The position numbers were made by a program, and so were the translations under genes. Below are positions 10,340 through 19,603 of a stretch of 64,000 bases of DNA, one piece after another. Positions within the stretch are counted from its first letter, which is position 1. Every line of letters starts with the position of its first letter. The DNA lies in contig CM059193.1 of NCBI GenBank assembly GCA_030323885.1, forward strand, positions 79,587,078 to 79,651,077. Reading direction: 5' to 3'. This stretch comes from Branchipolynoe longqiensis (taxonomy: Eukaryota > Annelida > Polychaeta > Phyllodocida > Polynoidae). The notes under the pieces are model-generated. The model was given only the letters and a program-made list of their open reading frames with translations, was not told the DNA's origin and ran no database searches.

Positions 10340-10885
10340 AGTGCACGTTGACGGACCTTGGCATGGACCTTATTCAGATTACGTCACTAACCGGGCATTG
10401 TGCAACATTAGAGATACCAAGGCTGTAAACAAGCTTAGGGCGCGCTTTGCTAATCCTAATAATATATATATATATATCTATGCACACAATCCAACAGCTT
10501 TGTGTCATTTCCATAAAACTACAATACAGGAAGAAGCAATGGATGATTGATTAATTTCGCTTGTTTGCTTTGCAACTGTTATTGTTAGTACGGTTCTCTT
10601 TCATGGACGACATTAAAATCATGATTTTGTTTATTTTATATATATCACCACTGCAGAAATTAACCCGATTTATACGTTAACGAATCTGAAATAAATCTGT
10701 GTGTTCACTTGTATGCACTTATTCCACCTGTCCCTTATAACAAAAAAAACTTAGTGCTTGTTGGTTTGTGTCATTAATATTTTTACAATGACCTCGCCTC
10801 CGGCTAGCCATCGATAAGGTGGTATCAGTGTATGACCTCAATATGGGTATTCCGAATTCCGCTGATCAGGACCTGCGACCAAATA
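10340..10885. other. Nothing recognised
   Basis: About 545 bp including a short (TA)n run near 10459-10476. No supported gene or repeat. Confidence 0.45.
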
Positions 10886-10890
10886 CCATA

Positions 10891-11055
10891 GCTTGTTTGT
10901 TGTTGTTTTATGTCCTAGCAACATCTAAACCAGCGGCGGTAGCCAAACCGATAGAGCGCAGGCTTCCTGTGCGGAATGTCGGCAGTTCTAATCCCAGCCG
11001 AGTCAAACCAATGATTTATAAAATTGATATTTGTCGCTACCTAGCCTGGGGCCAT
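10891..11055 (+). repeat. Two SINE-A fragments joined end to head
   Basis: 10891-10930 is a minus-strand SINE-A tail ('gttttatgtcctagcaacatctaa'). It abuts directly a plus-strand head at 10931-11055 with box A 'agccaaaccgatagagcgc' and the 'gagtcaaaccaatga' linker. The two have opposite orientation, so this is a rearranged or nested pair. Confidence 0.75.
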
Positions 11056-11257
11056 AGCATGACGCAGTGTTAGTGCTACAAAACTGGTTTTGGCGGGAAT
11101 CCCCCGGTTAGAGGCGAAAAGACAGCATGCAAGAAGCCATGTTACTGTTAGCGCTAACACCCCGACTGTAAACTATGATAAGATAACCCCATTCCATCGC
11201 AGGTTTAGTGGTAAATCCAACCGCTTAGCTGTCGATTCAACATCGTCTGTGTATGTT

Positions 11258-11376
11258 TGTCTGTGTATGTGTGTGTGTGTTTCTGTGTGTATCTGTGTGT
11301 GTGTGTCTGTCTGTGTGTTTCTGTGTGTGTGTGTGTGTGTGTGTGTCTATGTACGTGTCTCTGTGTGTCTCTCTGC
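11258..11376. repeat. GT-rich low-complexity run
   Basis: Alternating GT with TCTG and TATG interruptions, about 120 bp. Leads directly into the AAAGT minisatellite. Confidence 0.9.
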
Positions 11377-11387
11377 AAAGTTAGGTC

Positions 11388-11876
11388 GTGTCGGGTAAAG
11401 TAAAGTCGGGTAAAGTAAAGTCGGGTAAAGTAAAGTCGGGTAAAGTAAAGTCGGGTAAAGTAAAGTCGGGTAAAGTAAAGTCGGGTAAAGTAAAGTCGGG
11501 TAAAGTAAAGTCGGGTAAAGTAAAGTCGGGTAAAGTAAAGTCGGGTAAAGTAAAGTCGGGTAAAGTAAAGTCGGGTAAAGTAAAGTCGGATAAAGTAAAG
11601 TAAAGTCGGGTAAAGTAAAGTAAAGTCGGGTAAAGTAAAGTAAAGTCGGGTAAAGTAAAGTAAAGTAAAGTCGGGTAAAGTAAAGTAAAGTCGGGTAAAG
11701 TAAAGTAAAGTAAAGTAAAGTCGGGTAAAGTAAAGTAAAGTAAAGTCGGGTAAAGTAAAGTCGGGTAAAGTAAAGTCGGGTAAAGTGTAAAGTAAAGTAA
11801 AGTAAAGTAAAGTAAAGTAAAGTAAAGTAAAGTCCCAGTCCCAGTCCCAGTCCCAGTCAAGTCAAGTCAAGTCGGC
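11388..11876. repeat. 15-bp TCGGGTAAAGTAAAG minisatellite
   Basis: About 13 perfect 15-bp units (11388-11587), then units extended by extra AAAGT steps, a pure AAAGT run and CCCAGT/CAAGT variants. Frames of up to 159 codons on both strands come from the repeat. The array resumes at 12542-12720 beyond a MITE-5. Confidence 0.95.
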
Positions 11877-11884
11877 TAATGGGG

Positions 11885-12541
11885 GTGTCACATTACGACG
11901 CATCAAGTAAATGTACGCTGACGTATGTGATTTTTGGCCGCAACATCAGGATACATCGTTATGCATTACGTGTCCGTTAGGCACTCGTTGGTATACGTCA
12001 ATGTACGTTGACGTACGTCAACGTTCGTCGAGATACGGCGTCGTTCGTCAGGGTGTCAGCAAAGTTTTGTGCATGCACAAAACTTTCGACGTTCGATAAC
12101 GTGTGGATTTTACGTTGGCCATACGTTATGTATACATCGATGTAAGTTAGACATACGTTGTTCACTACGTTGACCTACATTAACCTACGTTAAAGGCAGT
12201 GGAAACGTGAAATCCACGTACTGGCAACTTATGGATAACGTATGTCTAACATATGTTTTGCGTTTCTCTACCATGTCTTGACGTATGTAACGTAAGGCGT
12301 AGTTCTGGCGATCGAATAACGTATGTAACGTAAGGGGTAGTTCTGGCGATCGAATAATGTATATAACATTCACCGACGTTCTGCGAACCTAATTCAACCT
12401 TTTTCGCCGGGAGGCACGTTAGCCATACGCTATGTATACGTCCAACTTTGAGCCCCGTGCTGAAAAGTTGGATGCATCTCGACATAAAAAAGTGATTTTA
12501 CGCATTGGCCATGCGCTTGCGAGAGGCGTCGTAATGTGACG
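11885..12541. mobile_element. MITE-5 copy A, inserted within the minisatellite
   Basis: The ends are inverted: GTCACATTACGACGC at 11887 and GCGTCGTAATGTGAC at 12526-12540. The interior is packed with ACGT-centred palindromes and two duplicated 'gtaacgtaagg..tagttctggcgatcgaata' blocks (12287-12317 and 12323-12357). It aligns with copies at 36885-37341 and 60099-60482. Both flanks are AAGTC-type minisatellite, so it split a pre-existing array. Confidence 0.8.
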
Positions 12542-12720
12542 GCCATGAAGTCAAGTCAAGTTGGGTCAAGTCAAGTTGGGTCAAGTCAAGTTGGGTCAAG
12601 TCAAGTTGGGTCAAGTCGAGGTCGGGTAAAGTCAGGTAAAATCACTGAAAACGCCATCAACAGTCAAGTCGAGGTTGGGTAAAGTCGGGTAAAGTCGGCC
12701 AAAGTCGGGTAAAGTCGCTG
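12542..12720. repeat. AAGTC/GGGTAAAGT minisatellite, distal part
   Basis: Continuation of the 11388-11876 array, with 15-bp CAAGTCAAGTTGGGT units followed by GGTAAAGTC units and two 'gctgaaaac(a/g)' interruptions. Confidence 0.85.
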
Positions 12721-12751
12721 AAAACAGCATCGACGGCAAAACAACAGTGTA

Positions 12752-12850
12752 CGACAGAACAATTTGGCATAAAGATGGATACATGCATTCAATATAATAA
12801 TATAATGAATATATTTAAGAAATAACTATCCATAATTAAGCATTTTGAGC
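12752..12850 (-). repeat. Unclassified repeat end, shared with 16210-16310
   Basis: Read on the minus strand, this is about 90% identical over the first 65 bp to 16210-16275 and weaker beyond. Similarity starts at the same word, 'agctcaaaatgc', in both places. The last 18 or so codons of the gag-protease frame come from this repeat, marking the point where the LTR element is broken. Confidence 0.7.
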
Positions 12851-13856
12851 TTGGAATTATGTTTGCTTCAGAGCCCGTATCCAATTTGAATTTTATATTG
12901 ACGGGGCCCACAGGTATTTCGGCAAACCACAAATCGCTTGTCTTGCTGTCATCTCTCTCGATGGCTCCCACGAACAGGTCAAATTCCGGGTTTTCGAATT
13001 CCTTCTCGTCGTCTTCATCGTGTTCGTTTAGGACTATCTCGTTTATGCTTGTGGTTTTGCCCCGGCACACTTTCGCGAAATGTCCTATCTTTTTGCACAC
13101 CGAGCACGATTTGCCTTTTGCGGGGCATGCGTCGCGACCGTTTCGGTGAGTGTACCCGCACCATGAACAATTTGCGCGCACGTCTCCGGGTCTGCTGTCT
13201 TGATCCCGGCTCCCTCTGGCAGCCGGCCGTTGCCTCTGCTGCTGCCTGGAGTCGTACGTTCGTGGTGTTTGGCGGGCCGTATCCTCACGTCGTACGTAAT
13301 CCACCGCATGTTCGCCACTTGTCGCCCCTGCCAACTGTCGTCCTGTGTGTTCGCTCAGGCGGCATATTTCCTCGCACATCTTGAGAGACAGTTTCGGCGT
13401 TCTTAAGAGCCGATCGCGTAGCTCATTGCATTTGACACCGCTCACTAGTCTGTCGCACATCAATGATTCTTCTAGGCCTTCGTATTGACAGTGTCCGATT
13501 CGGTGTCGCACTTCTCTTATGTATGTGTCCATCGTCTCTTGGCCCTGGTTATACGAGTTAAACTTGTACCGAGTCACAGTCAAGTTTGTTCGTCCTTCAC
13601 AGTATATCCGGAACGCTTCCCGGAGTGGTTCGATTTTGTCTCTTTCGGCGGCCGTGAATGTCATTGCTTGATGCACTTTTTGCGCTTCTGCTCCTGCCAC
13701 GTGTAAAAACACGCAGCACTGCACCTTCTCGCTCCTACTCAGCACTCCGGCTGCTGTGGCGTAGATCTGGTAGGAATGGCTCCAGGCTTTCCAGTTAGCC
13801 ACCAAGTCCTCGTTCAAATTCAGTGCGGCGGGGGGTTTCAACCCGGAAAGAGCCAT
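12789..13856 (-). CDS. LTR retrotransposon gag plus start of protease, truncated
   Basis: A 355-codon frame. The N-terminal two thirds is a retrotransposon capsid-like region rich in short helices. Two zinc knuckles follow: an atypical one (C230, C233, H237, C244) and a canonical C-x2-C-x4-H-x4-C (residues 251-264). After an acidic linker the aspartic protease starts with LDTGSEANIIP (DTG at 326-328) and is cut off within about ten residues by an unrelated repeat. The ATG lies 13 nt after the primer-binding site, supporting this start. Gag packages the element RNA, and the missing pol makes this copy non-autonomous. Organisation suggests Ty3/Gypsy, inferred without an alignment. Confidence 0.85.
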   Translation of the reverse strand: MALSGLKPPAALNLNEDLVANWKAWSHSYQIYATAAGVLSRSEKVQCCVFLHVAGAEAQKVHQAMTFTAAERDKIEPLREAFRIYCEGRTNLTVTRYKFNSYNQGQETMDTYIREVRHRIGHCQYEGLEESLMCDRLVSGVKCNELRDRLLRTPKLSLKMCEEICRLSEHTGRQLAGATSGEHAVDYVRREDTARQTPRTYDSRQQQRQRPAARGSRDQDSRPGDVRANCSWCGYTHRNGRDACPAKGKSCSVCKKIGHFAKVCRGKTTSINEIVLNEHDEDDEKEFENPEFDLFVGAIERDDSKTSDLWFAEIPVGPVNIKFKLDTGSEANIIPSSKCLIMDSYFLNIFIILLY

Positions 13857-13869
13857 TTTGCTTCAGTTT

Positions 13870-13885
13870 CCCGCTTCTGACACCA
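13870..13885 (-). promoter_or_regulatory. Primer-binding site of the LTR retrotransposon
   Basis: The minus strand reads TGGTGTCAGAAGCGGG directly after the LTR end. Its complement ends in CCA and matches the 3' end of a leucine-type tRNA from memory, as used by many Gypsy-like elements to prime minus-strand synthesis. Confidence 0.75.
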
Positions 13886-14042
13886 TGTAATGATCATGAA
13901 CCGACTCTACACAACGACGTCTAGTTTCATAATGCTTTATTTGGGTTCCGCGCAGACGGCGCTGCCGGCCCGATCCGGGTTTCGGTTTCGGGTGCTCGCG
14001 TCGTACATACACTACAATAGCTACCCTGACATTAGCTTTTAA
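13886..14042 (-). mobile_element. 5' LTR of the retrotransposon, 157 bp
   Basis: On the gag strand it runs TGTCAGGG...TTACA, with TG and CA ends, and contains an AATAAA polyadenylation signal (reverse complement of 'gctttattt' near 13930). It stops exactly at the primer-binding site. No second LTR was found in the window, consistent with loss of the 3' half. Confidence 0.75.
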
Positions 14043-14049
14043 CACCAGC

Positions 14050-14255
14050 TGGTGCTCGGCATTAATAGGATAGGATAAGGACTGGTTAGGACATCGGGTC
14101 ATGGTGCCAGCAGCCTGGTCTTTCATTGGGGAAGCACTATAAAGTTGCCATGAGTGTGTACTGTCACAAGTCGGTACCCGTCCTGATATGCCCTCAAATG
14201 TTGCTAGGACGTAAACAACAACAAATAACATCTAAGGTCATATCAGGATGCACCA
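14050..14255 (+). repeat. SINE-A copy, 5'-truncated
   Basis: Starts at the 'tgctcggcattaatagg' block, runs to 'gttgctaggacgtaaac' and ends in an AACAACAAATAAC tail. A short reverse 'catctaaggtcatatcagga' piece follows at 14227-14249. Confidence 0.85.
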
Positions 14256-14435
14256 TAGACTTACTTTGCAGGTCCATGACTGCCCATCACTCATCAAACT
14301 TGGTTCGGTTATTGTCACACATTCTAATGTAGATTGCAGTTAAACTGTGCCCGCAAATATTTTACATGAGATAAAATACCACTTTCTGGTTGATCATGTA
14401 CATGTTTTCACCACCTCCATACACCGTGTCCCACA

Positions 14436-14507
14436 TAAGCTGAAGCTGTCACCTGGCATGCTGGGTCACAGCTTCAGTACTTCCTGAGCGACCAGCAGAA
14501 CTCGGAA
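14436..14507 (+). repeat. HP-10 hairpin repeat, best preserved
   Basis: CTGAAGCTGTCACC is followed about 15 bp later by its near-perfect inverted copy GGTCACAGCTTCAG, then 'tacttcctgagcgacc'. The strong stem is the defining feature of the family. Confidence 0.75.
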
Positions 14508-14519
14508 CACAACTATAGC

Positions 14520-14890
14520 GCAGACGTCTTGTGGGACCCCCCTGAGTAGCGTAATAGTGGGGACCCCGTAGGCAGTTTGGCGCGCTCCCTGGTTACTTCT
14601 TGCACAATAAGGACCCTAACAATGGCCAGTGGTTTCGTCGCATCTGTGCTGAGTTAACACCCCCAAGGGCCAGCCATGACCTTTCGCCATTTGCGGAGAA
14701 ATGGCAATTATGGGGGTTTGCACGACTGTGTATATATCGTCTATGTGTCACGTGACAGGGTTCGGACAATAGGCAGCTTCAACATCCGGGTTAGTTCAGG
14801 TGTGCGGGTGCACCATGTGACAAATGGTGATTGATTTCGGGACTCGTGATTAGGTTCTCGTTTGACATGATATATACATGATTTTGTATA
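14520..14890. other. Nothing recognised
   Basis: About 370 bp of mixed-composition sequence with no supported gene or repeat. Confidence 0.45.
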
Positions 14891-14898
14891 CATATATA

Positions 14899-15075
14899 CA
14901 GTAAAACCTCTCTAAATCGACCGACCATGCGACCATTTAGGGAGGTGGTCAGCTTAGGGATTTTTTAAAATCGTTACAATGGTATTGTATGGGCGATCGT
15001 TTGGGACCCAAATAAAGCGATCGATATAGGGGAGTGGGCGATCTGTGGAGGGGGTCGGTTAGGCAGCCTTAACTG
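14899..15075 (+). mobile_element. MITE-2 copy, complete, TA target
   Basis: CAGTAAAACCTCTCTAAATC at one end and a diverged inverted end (ccttaACTG), flanked by TA on both sides. The interior includes 'gggacccaaataaagcgatcgatatag'-type family sequence. The TA target and CAGT ends fit the Tc1/mariner/pogo group, inferred from structure only. Confidence 0.8.
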
Positions 15076-15079
15076 TACA

Positions 15080-15405
15080 CAGTTAATAAAAAGCCATGCT
15101 CCCGAGGACTTTAAAGCTTGCTCATGCGGAGGGCTACTTCGGTCTTCGGCCCATATAACTAAGGGCGTTTAAGTATTTTTTTATAACGAATGCTAATGAG
15201 TAAACAATTTATTGGAGTAAACAATAAAAGTTATGAATTATAACTATCACAATCAATTTGAGATAACTAAGTCAGCAGGGTAAACAACATTAGTTGTAGT
15301 CTTCGCAGACATCATCCCAAACGACGTCATATTCACCGCCATTAAGACTCTTTTGTCAAAATTTGTGTGGATAGCAAGCAAACAAACACACATTCGGCTT
15401 TATTT
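15080..15405. other. Nothing recognised
   Basis: AT-rich, about 325 bp. No supported gene or repeat. Confidence 0.45.
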
Positions 15406-15407
15406 AT

Positions 15408-15475
15408 TTATATATATATATATATAATCCCTCATTATATATATATATATATATATAATATATATATATATATTA
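15408..15475. repeat. (AT)n block with palindromic arms
   Basis: Two (AT)n runs separated by 'aatccctcattat', followed by 'attatgagtgatt', so the block can fold back on itself. Confidence 0.8.
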
Positions 15476-15479
15476 TGAG

Positions 15480-16205
15480 TGATTATATTGACCAAACTGC
15501 ACAATTCTTGTGTGAGGATAGCAGTTAGTTTTGGCACACAACTTTTACTCTGAAGAATTTACCTTTTTTTTCAGATTCGACGCACTGTTGTTTTGTTGCG
15601 TTTCATGCTGTTGTTGGTGGTGTTGGGTGGGGGGGGGGCTGTTATTGTTGTAAATTTGCAATTTAGGACATTTCTATGATCTGAAAATATAAACTTTGGG
15701 GCTTCATTATACATTTCAGAATAGACTACATCACGGTTCCAGCGGTGCGGTGCATTGTGGGATGCATCAGAGCAAAACAAAGCCGTGAGAAGCAGATGGC
15801 ACATGCTAATACACTGGGTGCAGTTATGAAATGTGCTAGTTTCAGCTGATCTCACCTCTTGTTTGAAACATAGAATACCAACTAAAAAAATATATATAAT
15901 AAATTAAGATATTAATCTTTTATCCAGCATTGCATTTACATCAATATAATCAGCACATCTTATGCCATGTGCATTTAGATTTAGACAAATCTAGACACTC
16001 AGATTAGTGTTAGAACCATTGCCAAAGTCAGTTTTATTTATTTTATTCATGTTTTTATTTATATTCTATGGTTAATGACATAAGTAGAAATAAAAAATGA
16101 GTAGGGTTAATCAGATATTGGTTATATATTTAAACAAGTTTTTGTTGACACATTTGACATTTTAATATTTAGAACAAGCCTGTAAAGTGACTGAAATTCT
16201 AAGTT
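15480..16205. other. AT-rich stretch, nothing recognised
   Basis: The minus-strand 94-codon frame at 15571-15855 shows no domain. A pyrimidine run followed by AG near 15574 resembles a splice acceptor but stands alone. Confidence 0.4.
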
Positions 16206-16209
16206 TCTT

Positions 16210-16310
16210 AGCTCAAAATGCTTAATTATGGAGAGTTGTGTCTTAAACATATTCATTATATTATTATATTGCATCCTTCCCTCCATCTGTATGCAAAATT
16301 GTTATGTATT
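16210..16310 (+). repeat. Unclassified repeat end, shared with 12752-12850
   Basis: Starts at the same 'agctcaaaatgc' boundary as the minus-strand copy next to the truncated gag. An AATAAA signal occurs downstream at about 16461, in sequence I could not classify. Confidence 0.65.
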
Positions 16311-16582
16311 TCTATTTATTTTGAATAGAATGCCAGTTTTGCCCTATGCATATCGGCAAACTCAATGGGTGTACGTACGCCTTTGCTTTGCTCCCAACGC
16401 CGTTTTCAGCGCATGTGCAGTCGGAACCGTGATGTAGTCTATTATACCATTGTGAGAGCTGAATAAAGAGCATGGGTTTTCCCTTCACTGTTTTTCTGCT
16501 TTAAAAAAGATCTTTATTGATAATGACATGTTGTCACGACAAATAGCCTCGAACTAAGCAGCTTTTAATTTTTAACATAAAT

Positions 16583-16733
16583 GTGTTCGTTCTAATTACC
16601 AAGGGAACAAATCTTTCTAATTACCGAGGGAACAAACTTCTGTTTGTTCCTTCTAATTACCGAGGGAACAAACTTGTTTGTTCTTTCTAATGACCGAGGG
16701 AACAAACTTCTCTTTCTTCCTTCTAATTACTGA
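16583..16733. repeat. Tandem repeat of 'ttctaattaccgagggaacaaa' type
   Basis: Four imperfect units of about 35-45 bp. A residue of the unit ('gtttgttccttctaatt') reappears at 17430-17449, beyond the SINE-A, showing that the SINE inserted into this array. Confidence 0.8.
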
Positions 16734-17416
16734 CTCGCATGCAGGAGATCTTCTTTGTCCATGATATTTTCATCATCCTTCGGAGGAGGGCATTAGTCAA
16801 CTCCCCGTGGACAAAGAAGATCACCAACAAAGAAGTTCTCAGAAAAAATAAAAATAAGAAAAGCTTGTTTGCCACTATACAGACAAAGAAACTTATTTAT
16901 TTTGGCCACATCATTCGTCAGAGTTCAATATACCGTACATTGTTGGAAGGGAAGGTGAATGGCAGCAGTGGGAGAGGGAGACCAAGAACATCATGGTTTA
17001 CAAATATTTCACAGTGGACAGGCTTGAATTATTCACAGTCTATCAGAACAGCACAACATCGGGACAAGTGGAGAACCATTGCATCCAACCCTCGACTAGA
17101 GGATGGAACTATTGATTGATTGATTGATGCAGGAGATCGGGAGTTCGATTCCCGGTCGAGTCAAGCCAATGACTTATCAAATCGATACTTGTTGCTTCCT
17201 AGCCTGGCGCTCGGCAGTAATAGGATGGGGCAAAGGCTGGTTAGCTCAGTGACAGGATAATGTGACTGAGTGGGATATCAGGTCATGGTACAGACAGCCT
17301 GATTTCCCAGTGGGGCAGCACTATCAAGTCGCCATGAGTGCGCACTGTCACAAGTCAGTACCCCTCCTGATATGACTTTAGATAGTACAAAGATGTAAAA
17401 CTCCAACAACGAACCA
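16734..17416 (+). repeat. SINE-A copy interrupted in its tRNA head by LINE-2
   Basis: The head before the break is 'gactcgcatgcaggagatc' (16732-16750). It resumes at 17127 with the 12-bp duplicate ATGCAGGAGATC, then box B 'gagttcgattcccgg' and the entire body to a 'ccaacaacgaaccaac' tail. Only part of the head precedes the break. Confidence 0.85.
16747..17126 (+). mobile_element. LINE-2 copy with inverted 5' end (twin priming)
   Basis: 16747-16782 is the reverse complement of the LINE-2 stretch equivalent to 54254-54289. A 25-bp filler follows, then the direct-orientation LINE from 16808 to its (GATT)n tail. The frame 16739-17119 covers only the last 100 or so codons of the reverse transcriptase protein (KKITNKEVL, FGHIIRQ) and is a pseudogene fragment. 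The 12-bp target duplication at 16739-16750 and 17127-17138 confirms one insertion event. Confidence 0.9.
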
Positions 17417-17642
17417 ACTTTTTAAAATAAGTTTGTTCCTTCTAATTCTGAACGCGTCACAAATGTGGCGTGTGCGCACGGGGGCGGGCTGACATATCAC
17501 ACTCGGCGGTACAGAGCACTAAATGGGCAATAATGCCACGTACCCACAGCAACTGGGCGGGAGATGGGGCTGACCCAGATTCAGCAGATATCTGAACCAC
17601 CAGATGGCGCCGTGGGAAGTGATAACACATACCGCACATACC

Positions 17643-17682
17643 ACACACATACCCCCCCAACCCCCAACCCCCAACCCCCCCG
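17643..17682. repeat. C-rich run
   Basis: ACCCCCCCAACCCCCAACCC-type sequence at the start of the 19-bp minisatellite. Confidence 0.8.
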
Positions 17683-17689
17683 CCTCACT

Positions 17690-18600
17690 CACTACGCAAG
17701 CACCACTCATTTAAACACGCACCACTTACTCACCATTCACTCACCACTCATTCAAACACGCACCACTCGCTCACCATTCACTCACTCACCACTCAGGCAC
17801 CACTCATTCAAACACGCACCACTCATTCAAACACGCACCACTCACTCACCACTCACTCACCACTCATGCAAACACGCACCACTCATTCAAACACGCACCA
17901 CTCATTCAAACATGCACCACTCACTCACCACTCATTCAAACATGCACCACTCATTCAAACACGCACCACTCATTCAAACATGCACCACTCACTCACACAC
18001 GCACCACTCATTCAAACACGCACCACTCGCTCACCATTCACTCACTCACCACTCAGGCACCACTCATTCAAACACGCACCACTCATTCAAACACACACCA
18101 CTCACTCACCACTCACTCAAACACACACCACTCATTCAAACACGCACCACTCATTCAAACACGCACCACTCACTCACCACTCATTCAAACACGCACCACT
18201 CATTCAAACACGCACCACTCACTCACCACTCATTCAAACATGCACCACTCGCTCAAACACTCACCACTCACTCAAACACACTCACTCATCCACTACTCAA
18301 GCACAGCTCATTCAAACATGCACCACTCATTCAAACATGCACCACTCATTCAAACATGCACCACTCACACACCACTCACTCACCACTCATTCAAACACGC
18401 ACCACTCTCTCACTCACCACTCGCTCAAACACTCACCACTCACTCAAACACACTCACTACTCAAGCACAGCTCATTCAAACACGCACCACTCGCTCAAAC
18501 ACTCACCTCTCACTCACTCACTCACTCACTCACTCACTCACTCACTCACTCACTCACTCACTCACTCACTCACCCACCCACCGACTCACTCACAGCCAAA
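17690..18600. repeat. 19-bp CACTCATTCAAACACGCAC minisatellite, about 0.9 kb
   Basis: Units of about 19 bp (accactcattcaaacacgc) mixed with CACTCACTCAC spacers in a higher-order pattern, ending in a pure (CACT)n run at about 18511-18574. Because the units have no stop codon in two frames, open frames of 346 and 263 codons arise with His-Thr-Ser-Leu repeats. I regard them as artefacts, since they change frame content with unit number and have no upstream gene context. Confidence 0.9.
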
Positions 18601-18636
18601 ATAAATTGGGTAATAATTAGTACCCACATACTGATT

Positions 18637-18790
18637 GATTGGGGCTTTAGGCTCTAGCAACCTATGAGGTCACGTGACAATGTTCACACCTGGTGAATGT
18701 ATTTACTGCAATCATGACAATATGATAACCGACATACATCACACAATCGTGACATTCAGCTAACCAGTATTTGCCTTATCTATTTAATGT
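18637..18790 (-). repeat. Diverged SINE-A fragment
   Basis: 'ggggctttaggctctagcaacc' and the 'cgtgacattcagctaaccag' block mark an old minus-strand SINE-A copy with the middle degraded. Confidence 0.5.
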
Positions 18791-18967
18791 CAATTCTAGC
18801 ACCCGTTTTTGTCAAACCTTTAATTAATATGACCCGCACAATGGGATTTACCCACAATGTTCCGCGTGGTAAGTAGACAGGTCTAACAAACTAGACCCTT
18901 CTATCTCCATAACAATGCCTTGTTATTGACATGTGGATCACCCCTTTGGTTAAACTCGAAGTTCAGA

Positions 18968-18970
<3 letters not shown>

Positions 18971-18999
<29 letters not shown>
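18971..18999. repeat. (TA)n run
   Basis: Fourteen or so TA steps. Confidence 0.9.
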
Positions 19000-19119
19000 G
19001 CCTAAGAGTTCAATGGCAAATAGCATCCACTTTTAATTTCAGCATAAATGTTTTCCTTGCATGACCCACCCTTGTTAATTCATGATTGTATTATCATGTA
19101 AGCAAAATGCTAATCTGTA

Positions 19120-19460
19120 TCATCATCATCATCATCATCATGCTGTCGGTCGCGATGCGACAAAGACTGCTTTCATTACTTGACTGCCGCTCCATTTAGC
19201 TCTCTGCTGTGAGAGTTGCGTCCATGAGTCGGTCTTAATGTCTCTCAGCTTCAGGTTTTTGCGTTGTGTTCCTCCTAGCTGATTTTCCGCTGTCGACTGA
19301 AGATGAGCTCGAGCAGCGCGGTCCTTGGTAACCCGGGCGACGACCGAGCAGGTATGGTGTTTGGTTGTACATTGCATGAAAGCTGCCTGCAAAAGTGTTG
19401 AAGTGCTGCTGGCTTTTGCAAGTTACCAGCGACACTCTCTCGGGGAGCAAATAGAGGTTT
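19120..19460 (-). mobile_element. LINE-1 3' end joined to unrelated 5' sequence
   Basis: On the minus strand 19257-19120 matches the last 110 bp of LINE-1 (...NLKLRDIKTDSW, then the tail) and ends in (GAT)n. Upstream, 19258-19460 does not match the LINE-1 protein region expected there. It could be a chimeric insertion, a rearranged LINE, or a SINE that borrows the LINE tail. Confidence 0.6.
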
Positions 19461-19603
19461 CACACCGGCAAGAACATGTCAAGACAGGCGCAAAACTATT
19501 TGTCCCTACAGTGGCTAGTCGGGAGATGTTGGGAGTTCCATACATCAACCGCCCTTAATGCTGCCACAGTGACATGGTTTTCTGTTTAGGGTTTGCTCCC
19601 TTA

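Noticed and set aside
12859..13406. Plus-strand frames of 68-148 codons
   Set aside because: They are antisense shadows of the gag-protease frame, which has zinc knuckles, a protease motif and the correct distance from the primer site.
15545..15855. Exon with a splice acceptor near 15574
   Set aside because: A pyrimidine run plus AG is common by chance. The following frames contain stops or no domain, and no donor or neighbouring exon is seen.
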